Part shown: positions 17,174 to 26,584 of the stretch, in pieces
Numbering within the stretch: position 1 is the stretch's first letter
How the letters are laid out: the number at the start of each line of letters is the position of its first letter
Assembly: GCF_003664035.1 (NCBI RefSeq)
Contig: NZ_RCCK01000018.1
Location: 1-50,212, forward strand
Reading direction: 5' to 3'
Length of the DNA stretch: 50,212 nucleotides
Source of the DNA: Pedobacter alluvionis
Lineage (GTDB): Bacteria > Bacteroidota > Bacteroidia > Sphingobacteriales > Sphingobacteriaceae
Made by a program: the position numbers and the translations under genes
Notes under the pieces: generated by a model
What the model saw: only the letters and a program-made list of their open reading frames with translations
Told to the model about the DNA's origin: nothing
Database searches by the model: none

Positions 17174-18166
17174 ATGAAAAGTAATTTAATCAGGCTGGCT
17201 AAGATGCCGGAGGGAGTACCACAAGCAGATGATTTTAAATTCGATACAGAAGAACTTCTCCCGTTAACAGAAGGTGATATCGAACTCAGACCAATCTTTA
17301 TTTCAGTTGATCCATATCTTAGGGTGGCTATGGCCGGAGGGCATCCGCCGGCGATTAATGTTGGCGATGTCATCATTTCGCGCGGTATCGCCGGGGTGAT
17401 CAGTTCGGAGCATAAAGATTTCAAAACGGGTGATATCGTAATGGGCTATATGCAATGGCGGGACCGGATGGTATGCAACGGCAACGATTTTAGCATAATC
17501 AGCGAGCAGGGCCTTCCATTAAGCGCCTACCTGAGTGTGCTAGGATCTACAGGCCTGTCGGCCTATTTTGCGTTAAGTGAAATAGGTAAGCCCAAATCGG
17601 GGGAAACATTAGTGGTTTCAGGTGCTGCAGGTGCAGTAGGTAGCATCGCGGGGCAGATAGGGAAGCTCTTTGGCTGCAAGGTTATCGGTATTGCAGGAAG
17701 TGATGAGAAAACAGATTTTATCGTATCTGGTTTAGGAATGGATGCCGCAATTAACTATAAAACAAATGCCAACATTGGGCAGACATTAGATGATCTGTGC
17801 CCGGAAGGAGTTGACATCTATTTTGATAACGTGGGTGGCGCTGTTTCGGATGAAGTGATTAGCTGCATGAACGATTACGGCAGGGTGGTGGTATGTGGTT
17901 CCATTGACAGTTATAATAATAAGGAGGCCGTAGGTGGATTAAACTTACTACCCCTGATTGTTTATAAAAAATTATTGATGCAGGGATTTTTAATCGGCGA
18001 CTATACACAGCGTTTTCCGGAAGGCAGAAAGCAACTGGAACAGTGGATAAACGAAGGTAAGCTTCATTACAGGGAAACCATAATTAAAGGATTTGACAAA
18101 TTGCCTGAAGCTTTCATCGGCCTTTTCTCAGGAAAGAATGAGGGTAAAATGCTCGTTGAAGTTTAA
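17174..18166 (+). CDS. NAD(P)H-dependent MDR-family oxidoreductase (zinc-independent)
   Basis: The 330-residue enzyme belongs to the medium-chain dehydrogenase/reductase superfamily, in the branch of leukotriene B4 12-hydroxydehydrogenase, CurA and YncB-type double-bond reductases. Visible features are an N-terminal GroES-like domain (ISVDPYLRVAM), the nucleotide-binding motif VSGAAGAVGSIAGQIGK at about residues 148-164, VIGIAGSDEK after it, and EGVDIYFDNVGG. Structural zinc ligands are absent. It probably reduces alpha,beta-unsaturated carbonyl compounds with NADPH. It is the second gene of a two-gene unit opposite a LysR regulator. Confidence 0.9.
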   Translation: MKSNLIRLAKMPEGVPQADDFKFDTEELLPLTEGDIELRPIFISVDPYLRVAMAGGHPPAINVGDVIISRGIAGVISSEHKDFKTGDIVMGYMQWRDRMVCNGNDFSIISEQGLPLSAYLSVLGSTGLSAYFALSEIGKPKSGETLVVSGAAGAVGSIAGQIGKLFGCKVIGIAGSDEKTDFIVSGLGMDAAINYKTNANIGQTLDDLCPEGVDIYFDNVGGAVSDEVISCMNDYGRVVVCGSIDSYNNKEAVGGLNLLPLIVYKKLLMQGFLIGDYTQRFPEGRKQLEQWINEGKLHYRETIIKGFDKLPEAFIGLFSGKNEGKMLVEV

Positions 18167-18215
18167 ACTGTAAAAATAAACCCTGTTTTCATAAACAAAA
18201 GCCTTCGGTTTTAGA

Positions 18216-18436
18216 TTTGGCAATTCCCTAAAAGCAAAACCCCTGCTAATCTTGCAATTGCAGGCGTTTATAAATTTTGATATTCTTTGGTGTAATCTCG
18301 CTGGGATTGGTTCATTCCCGCATTCCCGAACCCGGTCATGAGCTTTTTACAAATCGAACCCAGGCCGGCGCTTCTGTTCTTAATTCCAGAGGGGATAAAC
18401 AAAAAAAACTCACATTTCTGAAAGGTTTTCTGTGAA
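18216..18436. repeat. Att-like repeat R1 (tRNA 3'-end-like with hairpins), degenerate
   Basis: About 220 bases that align along their length with 37981-38200, roughly 85-90% identical by eye. They include a CCCTGC...GCAGG hairpin, a TTTGGTGTAATCTCGCTGGG segment and the phrase AATCGAACCCAGGCCGG. The corresponding segment in other copies, GATCCCGCTGGGATT, is the reverse complement of a typical tRNA T-arm/acceptor end, but no complete tRNA is here. It fills most of the 18167-18547 gap and marks the left border of a ~20-kb stretch bounded by these repeats. Confidence 0.7.
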
Positions 18437-18547
18437 CTTCTCTGACATTTTCCCGAACCACTGTGTGTCAGATTTAAAACGCATAATTAATTTGGCTGAT
18501 GAATGAGGTGACAAATATTGAAAGTTCTTTACTTCGAAGGCCATTTT

Positions 18548-20299
18548 TTATTTAGTTTTTATCTTAAATAAGTTTTTAAATACAAATTCCATGGCTGCAT
18601 CCCTGTTTTCTAATACGTCCTGAACAGAATTTGATATTTCATAATCAGGAATGGCTCCTCTTTTCTGTATAATTGGGTTTATTGCATATACGCCATGTAA
18701 AAGCGGTATTGTAATGGCAGTTTCAGTATGGCCACCCAATATTGATATTTTTTGGACGCCATTACCAGTTCCGGCATATCCGGACGTTTCACGTCCGACC
18801 AAAATAGCATTCGTGTACTCTTTGAAAAGTCCTGCGGCTGTACCACCAGCAGAAACCACTCCGCCATTAATCAGCACCACTAACTTTCCGTTAAAATGAT
18901 ATTCTTCTATTGGATCAAATTTCTCCAATTCACGTAAGGCATCGTATTTAGTCACCTTAAAAGTTCCATTCATTTGCCTGGCCAGGCCATAGTCTTCATT
19001 TAATCTAAGTTTAACCCCTGTTGTTTTCAAAAAGTATTCATCATTTCCCAGTGTAATTTTTTCTTTAGCTGGAATTATCGGCTTATCAATAAAGTATTGA
19101 AGTAAATAAGCGGCATTCCCTGCCTTACCACCACTATTATCTCTTAAATCGATAATTAAGTTTTTAATTTTGTTAGCAGAAATTTCTTTGAAACATTTTT
19201 TATAATAATCAGGGAATGTATTTTCAGGTTCATGGAAACTGTCTTTGAAAAATCGATTGATCTTTATAATAGCGTGGTTTCTTTGCTTATTGAGGGTAAA
19301 ATTAAAAGCATCTGCCGATGGGATCGTTAATGGATAACGTTTTTCTTTCAGTGCTATGTAATTTTGTTCAGAGAGTGGTTCCACTTGTGCGGTTAAAATT
19401 TTATTAGACTTATAATCCCGGTAGGAAATATTGTAAGATGATTTTTCTCCAAAGATCTGCGGATATATTTTACCAAATAGGGTAAAGTAGGAAACTCCTA
19501 ATTTATGTAGTGTAGGAGATTCACTTATACCATCGGAAGAAAAATGTTCCAAAATTTCAGATAAAATCTCATTACTTAAATGATCATCTATTGCTAGGAT
19601 TTCAGACCCTTCTGGAATTTGCAGATTACTCAGGTTGTTTACTATGAAAATCCGCTCATCTTTAACGTAAATTTGAAAGGGTAGCCATTTTTGATTAGCT
19701 ATAATATCGCCCAGATGGTTAAAAGCCTTTACACTTGTATGGTCATCATGAATAGTAGCAATCATTTTAAGTACAATTTTGTAAAAATCTGTTGCCAGCA
19801 AAGGTTTGGAAGTTTCCAACATTAATTTGTCTACCGTCTCCTCAAATTTCTCTGGTGATTGATTTGTATAAAGTCCCGGATGTGTTTTGATAAGCGCACT
19901 TTTAAATTTATTGAGATCTGCCTGCATGTCTTCAGGCTGATAGATTGTGGGGTTTTGTGCAATTCCCATCACAGGTGTAAAGTTATCCCTGATAAACAAA
20001 GATATGTCACCGTCCTGGTTCACTGTCATTTCACCTTTGGAAGTATTAAATAACAACTCGATACCAGCCTTATAATACATGAATTGATCTTTGGCATGGG
20101 CCTCCAGTGGAAATGCATTCTGTCCATTTGCCTGGGCTATTAATGTCGTATCATTTTTGCTGATGGTTATTCTGAGTGACGATTTTTTGCTACTGTAAAT
20201 GCCCAGGTAGCTTTCCAGGGGTGGTGTTATGATGGTTTGTGCAGCTAAGCCAAAGGTAAATTTAATAAAGATTGATAAGAGTGTAAGGGTTTTTTTCAC
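18548..20299 (-). CDS. Secreted S41-family (tail-specific) peptidase
   Basis: The open frame begins further upstream at a TTG, but a GTG at 20299 gives MKKTLTLLSIFIKFTFGLAAQ, a good signal peptide, so I choose that start (583 residues). The C-terminal half carries S41/C-terminal-processing-protease motifs: NLIIDLRDNSGGKAG, then LVVLINGGVVSAGGTAAG with the presumptive nucleophile Ser, and VGRETSGYAGTGNG. The N-terminal half is a helical/beta region typical of Bacteroidota S41 peptidases. It would act in the periplasm or at the surface. It is divergent from the RiPP precursor gene with a ~230-base spacer, so a role in peptide maturation, resistance or nothing related are all possible. Confidence 0.88.
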   Translation of the reverse strand: MKKTLTLLSIFIKFTFGLAAQTIITPPLESYLGIYSSKKSSLRITISKNDTTLIAQANGQNAFPLEAHAKDQFMYYKAGIELLFNTSKGEMTVNQDGDISLFIRDNFTPVMGIAQNPTIYQPEDMQADLNKFKSALIKTHPGLYTNQSPEKFEETVDKLMLETSKPLLATDFYKIVLKMIATIHDDHTSVKAFNHLGDIIANQKWLPFQIYVKDERIFIVNNLSNLQIPEGSEILAIDDHLSNEILSEILEHFSSDGISESPTLHKLGVSYFTLFGKIYPQIFGEKSSYNISYRDYKSNKILTAQVEPLSEQNYIALKEKRYPLTIPSADAFNFTLNKQRNHAIIKINRFFKDSFHEPENTFPDYYKKCFKEISANKIKNLIIDLRDNSGGKAGNAAYLLQYFIDKPIIPAKEKITLGNDEYFLKTTGVKLRLNEDYGLARQMNGTFKVTKYDALRELEKFDPIEEYHFNGKLVVLINGGVVSAGGTAAGLFKEYTNAILVGRETSGYAGTGNGVQKISILGGHTETAITIPLLHGVYAINPIIQKRGAIPDYEISNSVQDVLENRDAAMEFVFKNLFKIKTK

Positions 20300-20528
20300 G
20301 ATAAAGGCTTTATGATGGGATAAATATAATATAAAGGCATAGTGTTTAATCACCAAAAGCAATATTCGCCACCGAATTGTGCAGATCCAGCTTAATTGTT
20401 TCCAATTGCAATCTTAGTGTTTACTTGTCCTGTTTTATTTTCATCCAGTTTGATGTTAATCAAATAGATTTATTTGGTATTGATCCAATAAATTTTTACT
20501 TTCAAGTAAAATTAAAACTTTCGAAATA

Positions 20529-20867
20529 ATGGATTCACTAGACCGTGCTTCAGCAGAAGCGCAAATTATCAAAAAAGCGATGAAAGACAGTACTTTCCGC
20601 GCAAGCCTTATCGCAGACCCAAAATCAGCAATTGAACAGACGTTAGGTATTACGTTGCCTGCCAATGTTTCTGTTAACGTTTATGAGGACACTGCAACTT
20701 CCTTCAACATGGTATTACCGGCAGCAAGCGGATCAGAGCAAATGGGTTCCGATATCGGTAGCGCAGCAGATTGCAGCGGTTGGTCGTCAGCGGCTGAGTG
20801 TGCTGCTGAATGTACTCAGTGCGGCAACAACGATACCACTTGCCAGCCTGGCCCAACTGAAGAATAA
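20529..20867 (+). CDS. Lanthipeptide precursor with nitrile-hydratase-like leader (NHLP)
   Basis: The 112-residue precursor has a long helical leader: AEAQIIKKAMKDSTFRASL, then ADPKSAIEQTLGITLPA and VSVNVYEDT ending near NMVLPAA at residue ~66. This is the nitrile-hydratase-alpha-like leader seen in RiPP precursors. The core (about 67-112) has five Cys (82, 91, 95, 98, 105), Trp85 and about ten Ser/Thr, allowing up to five thioether rings. The LanM gene starts 132 bases downstream on the same strand. No Gly-Gly cleavage site is visible; VLPAASG is the likeliest processing region. The product is unidentified. Confidence 0.88.
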   Translation: MDSLDRASAEAQIIKKAMKDSTFRASLIADPKSAIEQTLGITLPANVSVNVYEDTATSFNMVLPAASGSEQMGSDIGSAADCSGWSSAAECAAECTQCGNNDTTCQPGPTEE

Positions 20868-20999
20868 TTTCTTTTTTCCCGGTTTAAGTAGCACATAGCC
20901 TCTCTTTTCAGCGAATTTGATTAATTGTCGCGTTAAAAAAAGTGGAGTAGTACTAGTTTTTGCCATTTTTTATCAGTCCGCGATTACCAGCTATTTTTA

Positions 21000-23900
21000 A
21001 TGAACGAACAATTATATCACACAGATACCGCAATCAAGGCTCTGAATTTGTACGAGCGGCTTATCTTACTAAAAAATACAGACGATGCGTTAATGACCGA
21101 TTCTTTGGAAAAGGACCGCATTGATCGTTGGCAGCAGGTATCCGCCCTGGGTGATGAAGCAAAATTTAAAAAAAGGCTGAGCCAGGATGGTATTGCCGAA
21201 TGGGAAGCTTATGCTGTATTAAATACCGAAAACCTTGTCTGGCCGGAGTCAGAAGACCCGGCCTGGCTTGTTTTTTTCGATGAGGTAAGCAAATTGGCCA
21301 AACAATTGCAGCCTATCGAAATTTTTAGACCGGAGCATGATAAACATGCTTTCTTTCCTATTGCTTTACCTTTTTACCTGTATGCATTGCGGCAGGTGGA
21401 GAGATTTTTTGAACATTCTGATGAGATCCCCCTTGATGGTGCTTGTAATTGCCTGAAGAGCCTGCTTACGGGCTGTTTGGCTAATGCTGCAGCACTTGAA
21501 TTCAATATATTTAAAGCCGGGCGTGAAAGCGGGCTAGGGGCTTTGCTGCGCAAGGCAACGGCAACGGAAAACAATAAATCATTATACAGAAGTTTCATCA
21601 GGGAGATATATGTAAACCGATGGGACACTTTTTTTTCTGAATATACGGTGCTTACACGACAGCTGTGCGAAGTTGCCCAAAATTGGATTGCCTCCATGCA
21701 TCTTTTCATGGAGCGGTACCGGGGTGACCGTCCCGGTTTGGAACAGTTATTTAATAATGGGCAGTCGCTTGGACAGATCAGCAAAATCAGCTTTGGTTTG
21801 TCCGACAGGCATAACGGTGGAAAAACGACTGCAATCCTGACATTTGACAACGGCGTTAAAATGGTATATAAACCCAAACCTTTGTCCACTGAGTGTGTGC
21901 TTGAGGCCATAGTAAACTGGGTTAACCTTGAAGAAGAGCTTATCGGCCTTAACGTAGCGTCGGTGATCGATAAAGGCGATTACGGCTGGCAGCAGTTCAT
22001 TGAAAACAATGGTTGCGATACCGAAGAAGACGTAAGGAGGTTTTACATCAGGGCCGGTTACCTGATGGCGATTGTGTACGTAATGGAAGGTTATGACTTT
22101 CATTATGAAAACCTTATTGCAGACGGTGCTTTTCCATATCTCATCGATACGGAAACCATTTTTAACCCCTACAAAGAAATGGAGATGGCAGAAACCGGCG
22201 TGCTCAACGCGGCCCAAATGGCCAGCGAAAAAGTTTACTATTCGGTATTGCGCACCGGGATGTTGCCGAGCTGGAATATTCGTAAAGAAGGCGCAAAAAA
22301 AGACATTAGCGGATTGGGCGGTGAGGAAGGCGCAGGCATTGAAAAGATGCAGCGCTGGGTTGATGTGGGTACAGATGATATCAGGTTGGAACCGGTAGAA
22401 AGGCCGGTAAGGAAGATGGGCAACCAGCCTTTTATTAAAGGGGAGGACCCTGGCTCATCGGAAAATTACATAGACGAGATAACGAAGGGCTTTTCCGATA
22501 TGTACACCTATATCATGCGGAATAAAGAAAGTTTTGGCGAGTTAATACGGCAGTGGGAACACGTAGTGGTACGTTTCGTGCGTAAGCCTACCAGGGTATA
22601 TTCAGACATGATCGCGAAACTGACAGAACCAGAATTTCTGCGGGATGGTATGGACTGGAGCATAGGATGCGAAAGTATGGCGCGACTATACCTGGCGGCC
22701 GACCTGGGTAATTACGGCCAGTGGAACCTGCTAAGATCGGAATATGAATCTTTGATCAGGTCAGATATTCCTTATTTCAGACTCAAAGCAGACAGCCTTG
22801 ATATACAAGATGGCGAAAACAAGACACTGGTAAAAAACTATTTTACTATGCGGTGTTTTGAACGCATTATAGAAAAAACGAAAGCACTGAACGAAAATGA
22901 CCTGGCCCTGCAGGAGCGGTATATTCGCTATGCTTTTTATGCCAGGGCTGCAAAAAGCTTCCATGACGATACACGTTCAGCGATCTTAAATAATGGCTCT
23001 AAAAAGCGGGATATTGGTGACATACTTGCAATTGCTCCCAGTGATTGTATCTCGGTTGCCAAAATCATAGCGTCTGAACTTGAACAAGAAGCGTTAAGGT
23101 CTTCGGATGGCTCCATGGCGTGGATAGCACTTGAATACCTGAAGGAGGCCGATATTTTTCAATTTAAACCCATCTCTTATAATTTATACAGCGGTGCAGC
23201 CGGGATAGGTTTCTTCTTTGGTGCATTGTTTAAAGTCACCGGCGAAGAAAAATATCATCTTTTGGCAAAAGCGGCCATGACCCCGATCATGCGTATTGTT
23301 GATGAAGAAATGAACGAACTGGTGCGCTACAGTGGCGTAGGTGGCGGCATAGGGCTTGGCTCTCTGATATATGCTTTTGCATCGCTTGCTGTTTTTTTTC
23401 AGGATGCAGCGTTCGGCAAAACTGCAACCGTTTATGCACTTAAATGTGCGACACGCATAGACAACGAAGTGCTTGAAGCTGATAAAAAGCTTGATATTAT
23501 TTTTGGCTCGGCAGGCTTGTTACTTGGGCTGATCAAATTATTCCGTGTAACAGGCGATGCTGAAGTCATGCATAAAATAACGATGACCGCAGATCATTTG
23601 TTGAAAAACTGTAGAGACACGGCGCAGGGCGAGGGCTTGGTGCCAACTTATGGCAACAAAGTTATTACGGGCATGTCACATGGCGCATCGGGTGTTGCAC
23701 TTGCATTATTGAAAGCATTCGATTTAACGAAAGATGAGCGTTACCGGGCGACAGCAATGGCCCATATCGATTTTGAAGAAAAAATGTATGATGCCGATGC
23801 TGCAAATTATCCTACTTATCAAAGTACACCTACGGAAAATAAATTTATTACGGCCTGGTGTCATGGTGCACCTGGTATCGGCCTGACGCGGTTAATAGCT

Positions 23901-24254
23901 TACCAAATAACCCATGACGAAAGTCTGAAACCCCAGATTGAAAAAAATATGCAGGTTACAAGCACATTTTCACTGGAACACCTGGATCATATCTGTTGCG
24001 GCAACTTTGGGCGGCTGGATATCGGGTTAGAATATGCCCGGTTTATTAAAGACGAAGCATCGATCGAGCGTATTAAAAGAGAAGCGGCTTATATTGTGAA
24101 CCGCTTCTATGAAAATGATGGTTTCCGGCTTTTTATAGACGCGCCGATCAAAGTGTTTTCGCCCGGCCTTTTCGTTGGCGCAACAGGCATCGCCTATAGT
24201 TTATTAAGAATTGGTTTCCCTGATCAACTTCCAAGCGTTTTGGCCTATGAATAA
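21000..24254 (+). CDS. lanM: Class II lanthipeptide synthetase LanM, CCG type
   Basis: A 1084-residue bifunctional enzyme. The N-terminal dehydratase (DUF4135, about 130-640) shows a kinase-like lipid-fold signature: KTTAILTFDNGVKMVYKPKP, then YDFHYENLIADG (D366, H368, N371) and LIDTETIFNP. It would phosphorylate and eliminate Ser/Thr. The C-terminal LanC-like cyclase (about 740-1084) has SHGASG, WCHGAPGIGL (Cys954) and HICCGNFG (Cys999, Cys1000). The Cys-Cys-Gly motif in place of Cys-His-Gly gives three Cys zinc ligands, as in prochlorosin synthetase ProcM. It works on the upstream precursor. Its stop overlaps the next start by eight bases. Confidence 0.95.
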   Translation: MNEQLYHTDTAIKALNLYERLILLKNTDDALMTDSLEKDRIDRWQQVSALGDEAKFKKRLSQDGIAEWEAYAVLNTENLVWPESEDPAWLVFFDEVSKLAKQLQPIEIFRPEHDKHAFFPIALPFYLYALRQVERFFEHSDEIPLDGACNCLKSLLTGCLANAAALEFNIFKAGRESGLGALLRKATATENNKSLYRSFIREIYVNRWDTFFSEYTVLTRQLCEVAQNWIASMHLFMERYRGDRPGLEQLFNNGQSLGQISKISFGLSDRHNGGKTTAILTFDNGVKMVYKPKPLSTECVLEAIVNWVNLEEELIGLNVASVIDKGDYGWQQFIENNGCDTEEDVRRFYIRAGYLMAIVYVMEGYDFHYENLIADGAFPYLIDTETIFNPYKEMEMAETGVLNAAQMASEKVYYSVLRTGMLPSWNIRKEGAKKDISGLGGEEGAGIEKMQRWVDVGTDDIRLEPVERPVRKMGNQPFIKGEDPGSSENYIDEITKGFSDMYTYIMRNKESFGELIRQWEHVVVRFVRKPTRVYSDMIAKLTEPEFLRDGMDWSIGCESMARLYLAADLGNYGQWNLLRSEYESLIRSDIPYFRLKADSLDIQDGENKTLVKNYFTMRCFERIIEKTKALNENDLALQERYIRYAFYARAAKSFHDDTRSAILNNGSKKRDIGDILAIAPSDCISVAKIIASELEQEALRSSDGSMAWIALEYLKEADIFQFKPISYNLYSGAAGIGFFFGALFKVTGEEKYHLLAKAAMTPIMRIVDEEMNELVRYSGVGGGIGLGSLIYAFASLAVFFQDAAFGKTATVYALKCATRIDNEVLEADKKLDIIFGSAGLLLGLIKLFRVTGDAEVMHKITMTADHLLKNCRDTAQGEGLVPTYGNKVITGMSHGASGVALALLKAFDLTKDERYRATAMAHIDFEEKMYDADAANYPTYQSTPTENKFITAWCHGAPGIGLTRLIAYQITHDESLKPQIEKNMQVTSTFSLEHLDHICCGNFGRLDIGLEYARFIKDEASIERIKREAAYIVNRFYENDGFRLFIDAPIKVFSPGLFVGATGIAYSLLRIGFPDQLPSVLAYE

Positions 24255-25473
24255 TCAGTGTGATATCAATCAACTTTTTGGAGAAATCTCCTGGCAAGGC
24301 TTCATTGAGCAATATTGGCAAAAAAAAAGCTACTATGTACAAGGGCAAAACACTGAATATTTCGCCAGCCTGATATCGCGGCAAGAAATCGATACCCTCA
24401 TCAAAACGAATGGAGGAAAGACCGATTTCGTTATTTCCCTGATCGGGGGGAAGATTGTCAATCCGGAAAAAGGTGTAGGTCACAAAGCACCAAGTTACTG
24501 GACCGCCGAAAATGTGTTTGAAAGCTTTGAAAAAGGAAGCACTATCAGGCTTGGAAACATCGCAAGTCATTGCCTAAGCATACGCAAATTGCAACAGCAT
24601 TTCGAAGCCAATCTTCAAACGGATATCAACATTAACCTTTACCTTACGCCTCCCGGTTCACGCGCATTTGGCGCGCATTATGACGACCACGATGTGTTTA
24701 TTGTCCAAATAAGCGGCAGCAAGATCTGGAAATTATTTTCACTGGCCGAAGAGTCGCCTGTCGAGGTACTTCACCGCGGCAGGGCAGGGTGGTTGAAAAA
24801 AGACATACCTGGCAGCAAAAAAGTGCGCCCGCTCCCGATACCGGATGAAGAGTGGTCTGTTAAGATGCAGGCCGGTGACCTGCTGTATGTACCCCGTGGG
24901 CATGTGCACCAGGTATATTCGGAAGATGAAGAATCGCTGCATCTTACCGTAGCTGTTACCGTAGTTACCTGGTATGAGGTGGTGGTACAGGCGCTGCTCG
25001 AAACTTTAAAAGAAAGCAATGCACTACGTGAGGCGCTACCGCCTGACATTAGCAATAGAAATTTTAACACACCGTACTTCAACAACCGGATTGCTGAGGT
25101 TAAAGCGGATCTTGAGAAACACCTCACACCAGAGATCATGCGAGATTCAGTTAATGAAATGGCTCGTCGTTTCGTTGTTTCCAGGAATCCCGTGCCTGGC
25201 AATACGGTGCCGGTACCTGAGTTCAGCTTAATAACCAGAATACGTATCCGGCCAGACATGGTGTACCGCGTTGAAGAAAATCGGCGCGAGATGGTATTTT
25301 ATTATTCGGGTAGCTATTTGTTAGTTCAATATGAGTTGTCCGGTGTGCTGGAATATATACTGGCTCAAAAGGAATTTATGATCGCTGACCTGCCGCAAGA
25401 GAACAGTGAGCTGGTAAGGATAAATTTTATCCGGAAGTTGTTTGAGGGCGGATTTTTAGAGATAACAAGCTGA
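24247..25473 (+). CDS. JmjC/cupin-type 2-oxoglutarate, Fe(II) oxygenase in the RiPP cluster
   Basis: The open frame runs upstream into lanM, but the ATG at 24247, overlapping the lanM stop (ATGAATAA), gives MNNQCDINQLFGEISWQGF, the usual opening of this family (408 residues). The iron ligands are visible: HYD in GAHYDDHDVFIVQISG (His144, Asp146) and a distal His in PRGHVHQVYS (His221). It belongs to the cupin_4/JmjC group (RoxA/MINA-like), whose members hydroxylate protein side chains. Translational coupling to lanM makes hydroxylation of the lanthipeptide core or leader the simplest inference. The C-terminal ~100 residues form a winged-helix-like tail seen in this family. Confidence 0.87.
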   Translation: MNNQCDINQLFGEISWQGFIEQYWQKKSYYVQGQNTEYFASLISRQEIDTLIKTNGGKTDFVISLIGGKIVNPEKGVGHKAPSYWTAENVFESFEKGSTIRLGNIASHCLSIRKLQQHFEANLQTDININLYLTPPGSRAFGAHYDDHDVFIVQISGSKIWKLFSLAEESPVEVLHRGRAGWLKKDIPGSKKVRPLPIPDEEWSVKMQAGDLLYVPRGHVHQVYSEDEESLHLTVAVTVVTWYEVVVQALLETLKESNALREALPPDISNRNFNTPYFNNRIAEVKADLEKHLTPEIMRDSVNEMARRFVVSRNPVPGNTVPVPEFSLITRIRIRPDMVYRVEENRREMVFYYSGSYLLVQYELSGVLEYILAQKEFMIADLPQENSELVRINFIRKLFEGGFLEITS

Positions 25474-26522
25474 TGCGCGATGAACGGATGCTGGATGATT
25501 ATTTGCGGGAACTTGTTACGCAAACACCTCAAGATCTGATAGGGAAAAAATCATTTCAGGGTATATTGGGAACAGCGCATTTGTTGCCAGGCTCTGTAGT
25601 GTTAAGTACTTTTGGTTTCGAATGTCCCTTGAGTAGCAAAGAAGCCGAGGCCGATTTCCTGGTGTCATTCCAAAAGAAAAATAATGGACCGTTTCTGTTA
25701 AAGTTATCGGCGGAGAAAAATTTCGGACGAAGCGCTGTTTGGAACGATGTTGGCAAGTTAGCCGATTTTTGGGCCGGTAAACAATTGATAGATGATTTCT
25801 GGCTTGAGTTTGATATACAAGGGGAAGCACCCCTGGTACCAAGTCTTTTTTTTAGGCCATTATACAATAGTTTAGCCGAACTCGAAATTATTCTTAATTA
25901 TTCTTTGAGCGCGCTTACCGGCAACGAAAGCACAGCACAACTCAGCTCATTGGTATTGCAATTGGTTGCTTTATTACCCGATCGGGCACGGATATTTCAG
26001 ATTGGAGCCATGCGTTCACGCCCTGTTCATGGTATCCGCTTATGTATTCACGAAATTTCGCTTGATGCAATTTTAACTTTCCTCAAAAAGATACCATACC
26101 CCGGTTCCGTCGAAGAGCTCAAAGAGATATTGATATTTCTTCAGCCGCTAGTGCACAACGTTGCCTTCAGTATTGATTTGAGTGAAGGTGTCGGTGCAAA
26201 GATCGGCCTGGAATGTTATGTAAACCCCAATTTTTCGGCAGTTGAGAAACAGTCCGCCTGGACGAAAATGATAGATAAGTTTGCAGAACGCGATTTGATA
26301 GATGCTGCAAAGAGTGTTGCTTTGAAAGAATTTGGTGCTTATACTGCCACGGGGCAACTATTTAAGGAACTGCCGGAGGAGCTTGTTCGGGCTATGGCCC
26401 TGATGGAACGCCACGCGGTAAGTACCATCTGGCAATACTTACATCATTTAAAAATAACCTATGATCCGGGTCGCCCCCTGCTGGCAAAGGCTTATCTCTC
26501 GGTTCAGCATACGTGGTATTAA
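25473..26522 (+). CDS. Unrecognised protein of the lanthipeptide operon (349 aa)
   Basis: No family is recognised. The start overlaps the oxygenase stop by one base (TGATG), so it is translationally coupled and almost certainly belongs to the biosynthetic operon. The protein is soluble, without signal peptide or membrane span. A strand pattern recurs: GIRLCIHEIS, then AFSIDLSEGVGAKIGLECYV about 50 residues later, followed by a helical C-terminus rich in Ala/Glu/Leu (EELVRAMALMERHAVSTIW). Such 'strand with I-G-L-E-C-Y' elements vaguely recall ABBA-fold prenyltransferases, but this is a guess and not a call. It could be a tailoring enzyme, a scaffold or an immunity factor. Confidence 0.7.
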   Translation: MRDERMLDDYLRELVTQTPQDLIGKKSFQGILGTAHLLPGSVVLSTFGFECPLSSKEAEADFLVSFQKKNNGPFLLKLSAEKNFGRSAVWNDVGKLADFWAGKQLIDDFWLEFDIQGEAPLVPSLFFRPLYNSLAELEIILNYSLSALTGNESTAQLSSLVLQLVALLPDRARIFQIGAMRSRPVHGIRLCIHEISLDAILTFLKKIPYPGSVEELKEILIFLQPLVHNVAFSIDLSEGVGAKIGLECYVNPNFSAVEKQSAWTKMIDKFAERDLIDAAKSVALKEFGAYTATGQLFKELPEELVRAMALMERHAVSTIWQYLHHLKITYDPGRPLLAKAYLSVQHTWY

Positions 26523-26584
26523 GTTATTGATTTGCAATCTAATGTGCTTGCTGAAATCACTTTCAGTAGCTTGGCTCATACCTT

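Noticed and set aside
20363..20528. A Bacteroidota promoter (TTG with TAnnTTTG) before the lanthipeptide precursor
   Set aside because: The best -7-like match (TAGATTTA at 20465) has no TTG at the right distance; the nearest is only 12 bases away. Not enough to call.
25473..26522. Calling the last lanthipeptide-operon gene an ABBA-type prenyltransferase
   Set aside because: Only a vague strand pattern (AKIGLECY) suggests it; no diagnostic residues could be confirmed by eye.
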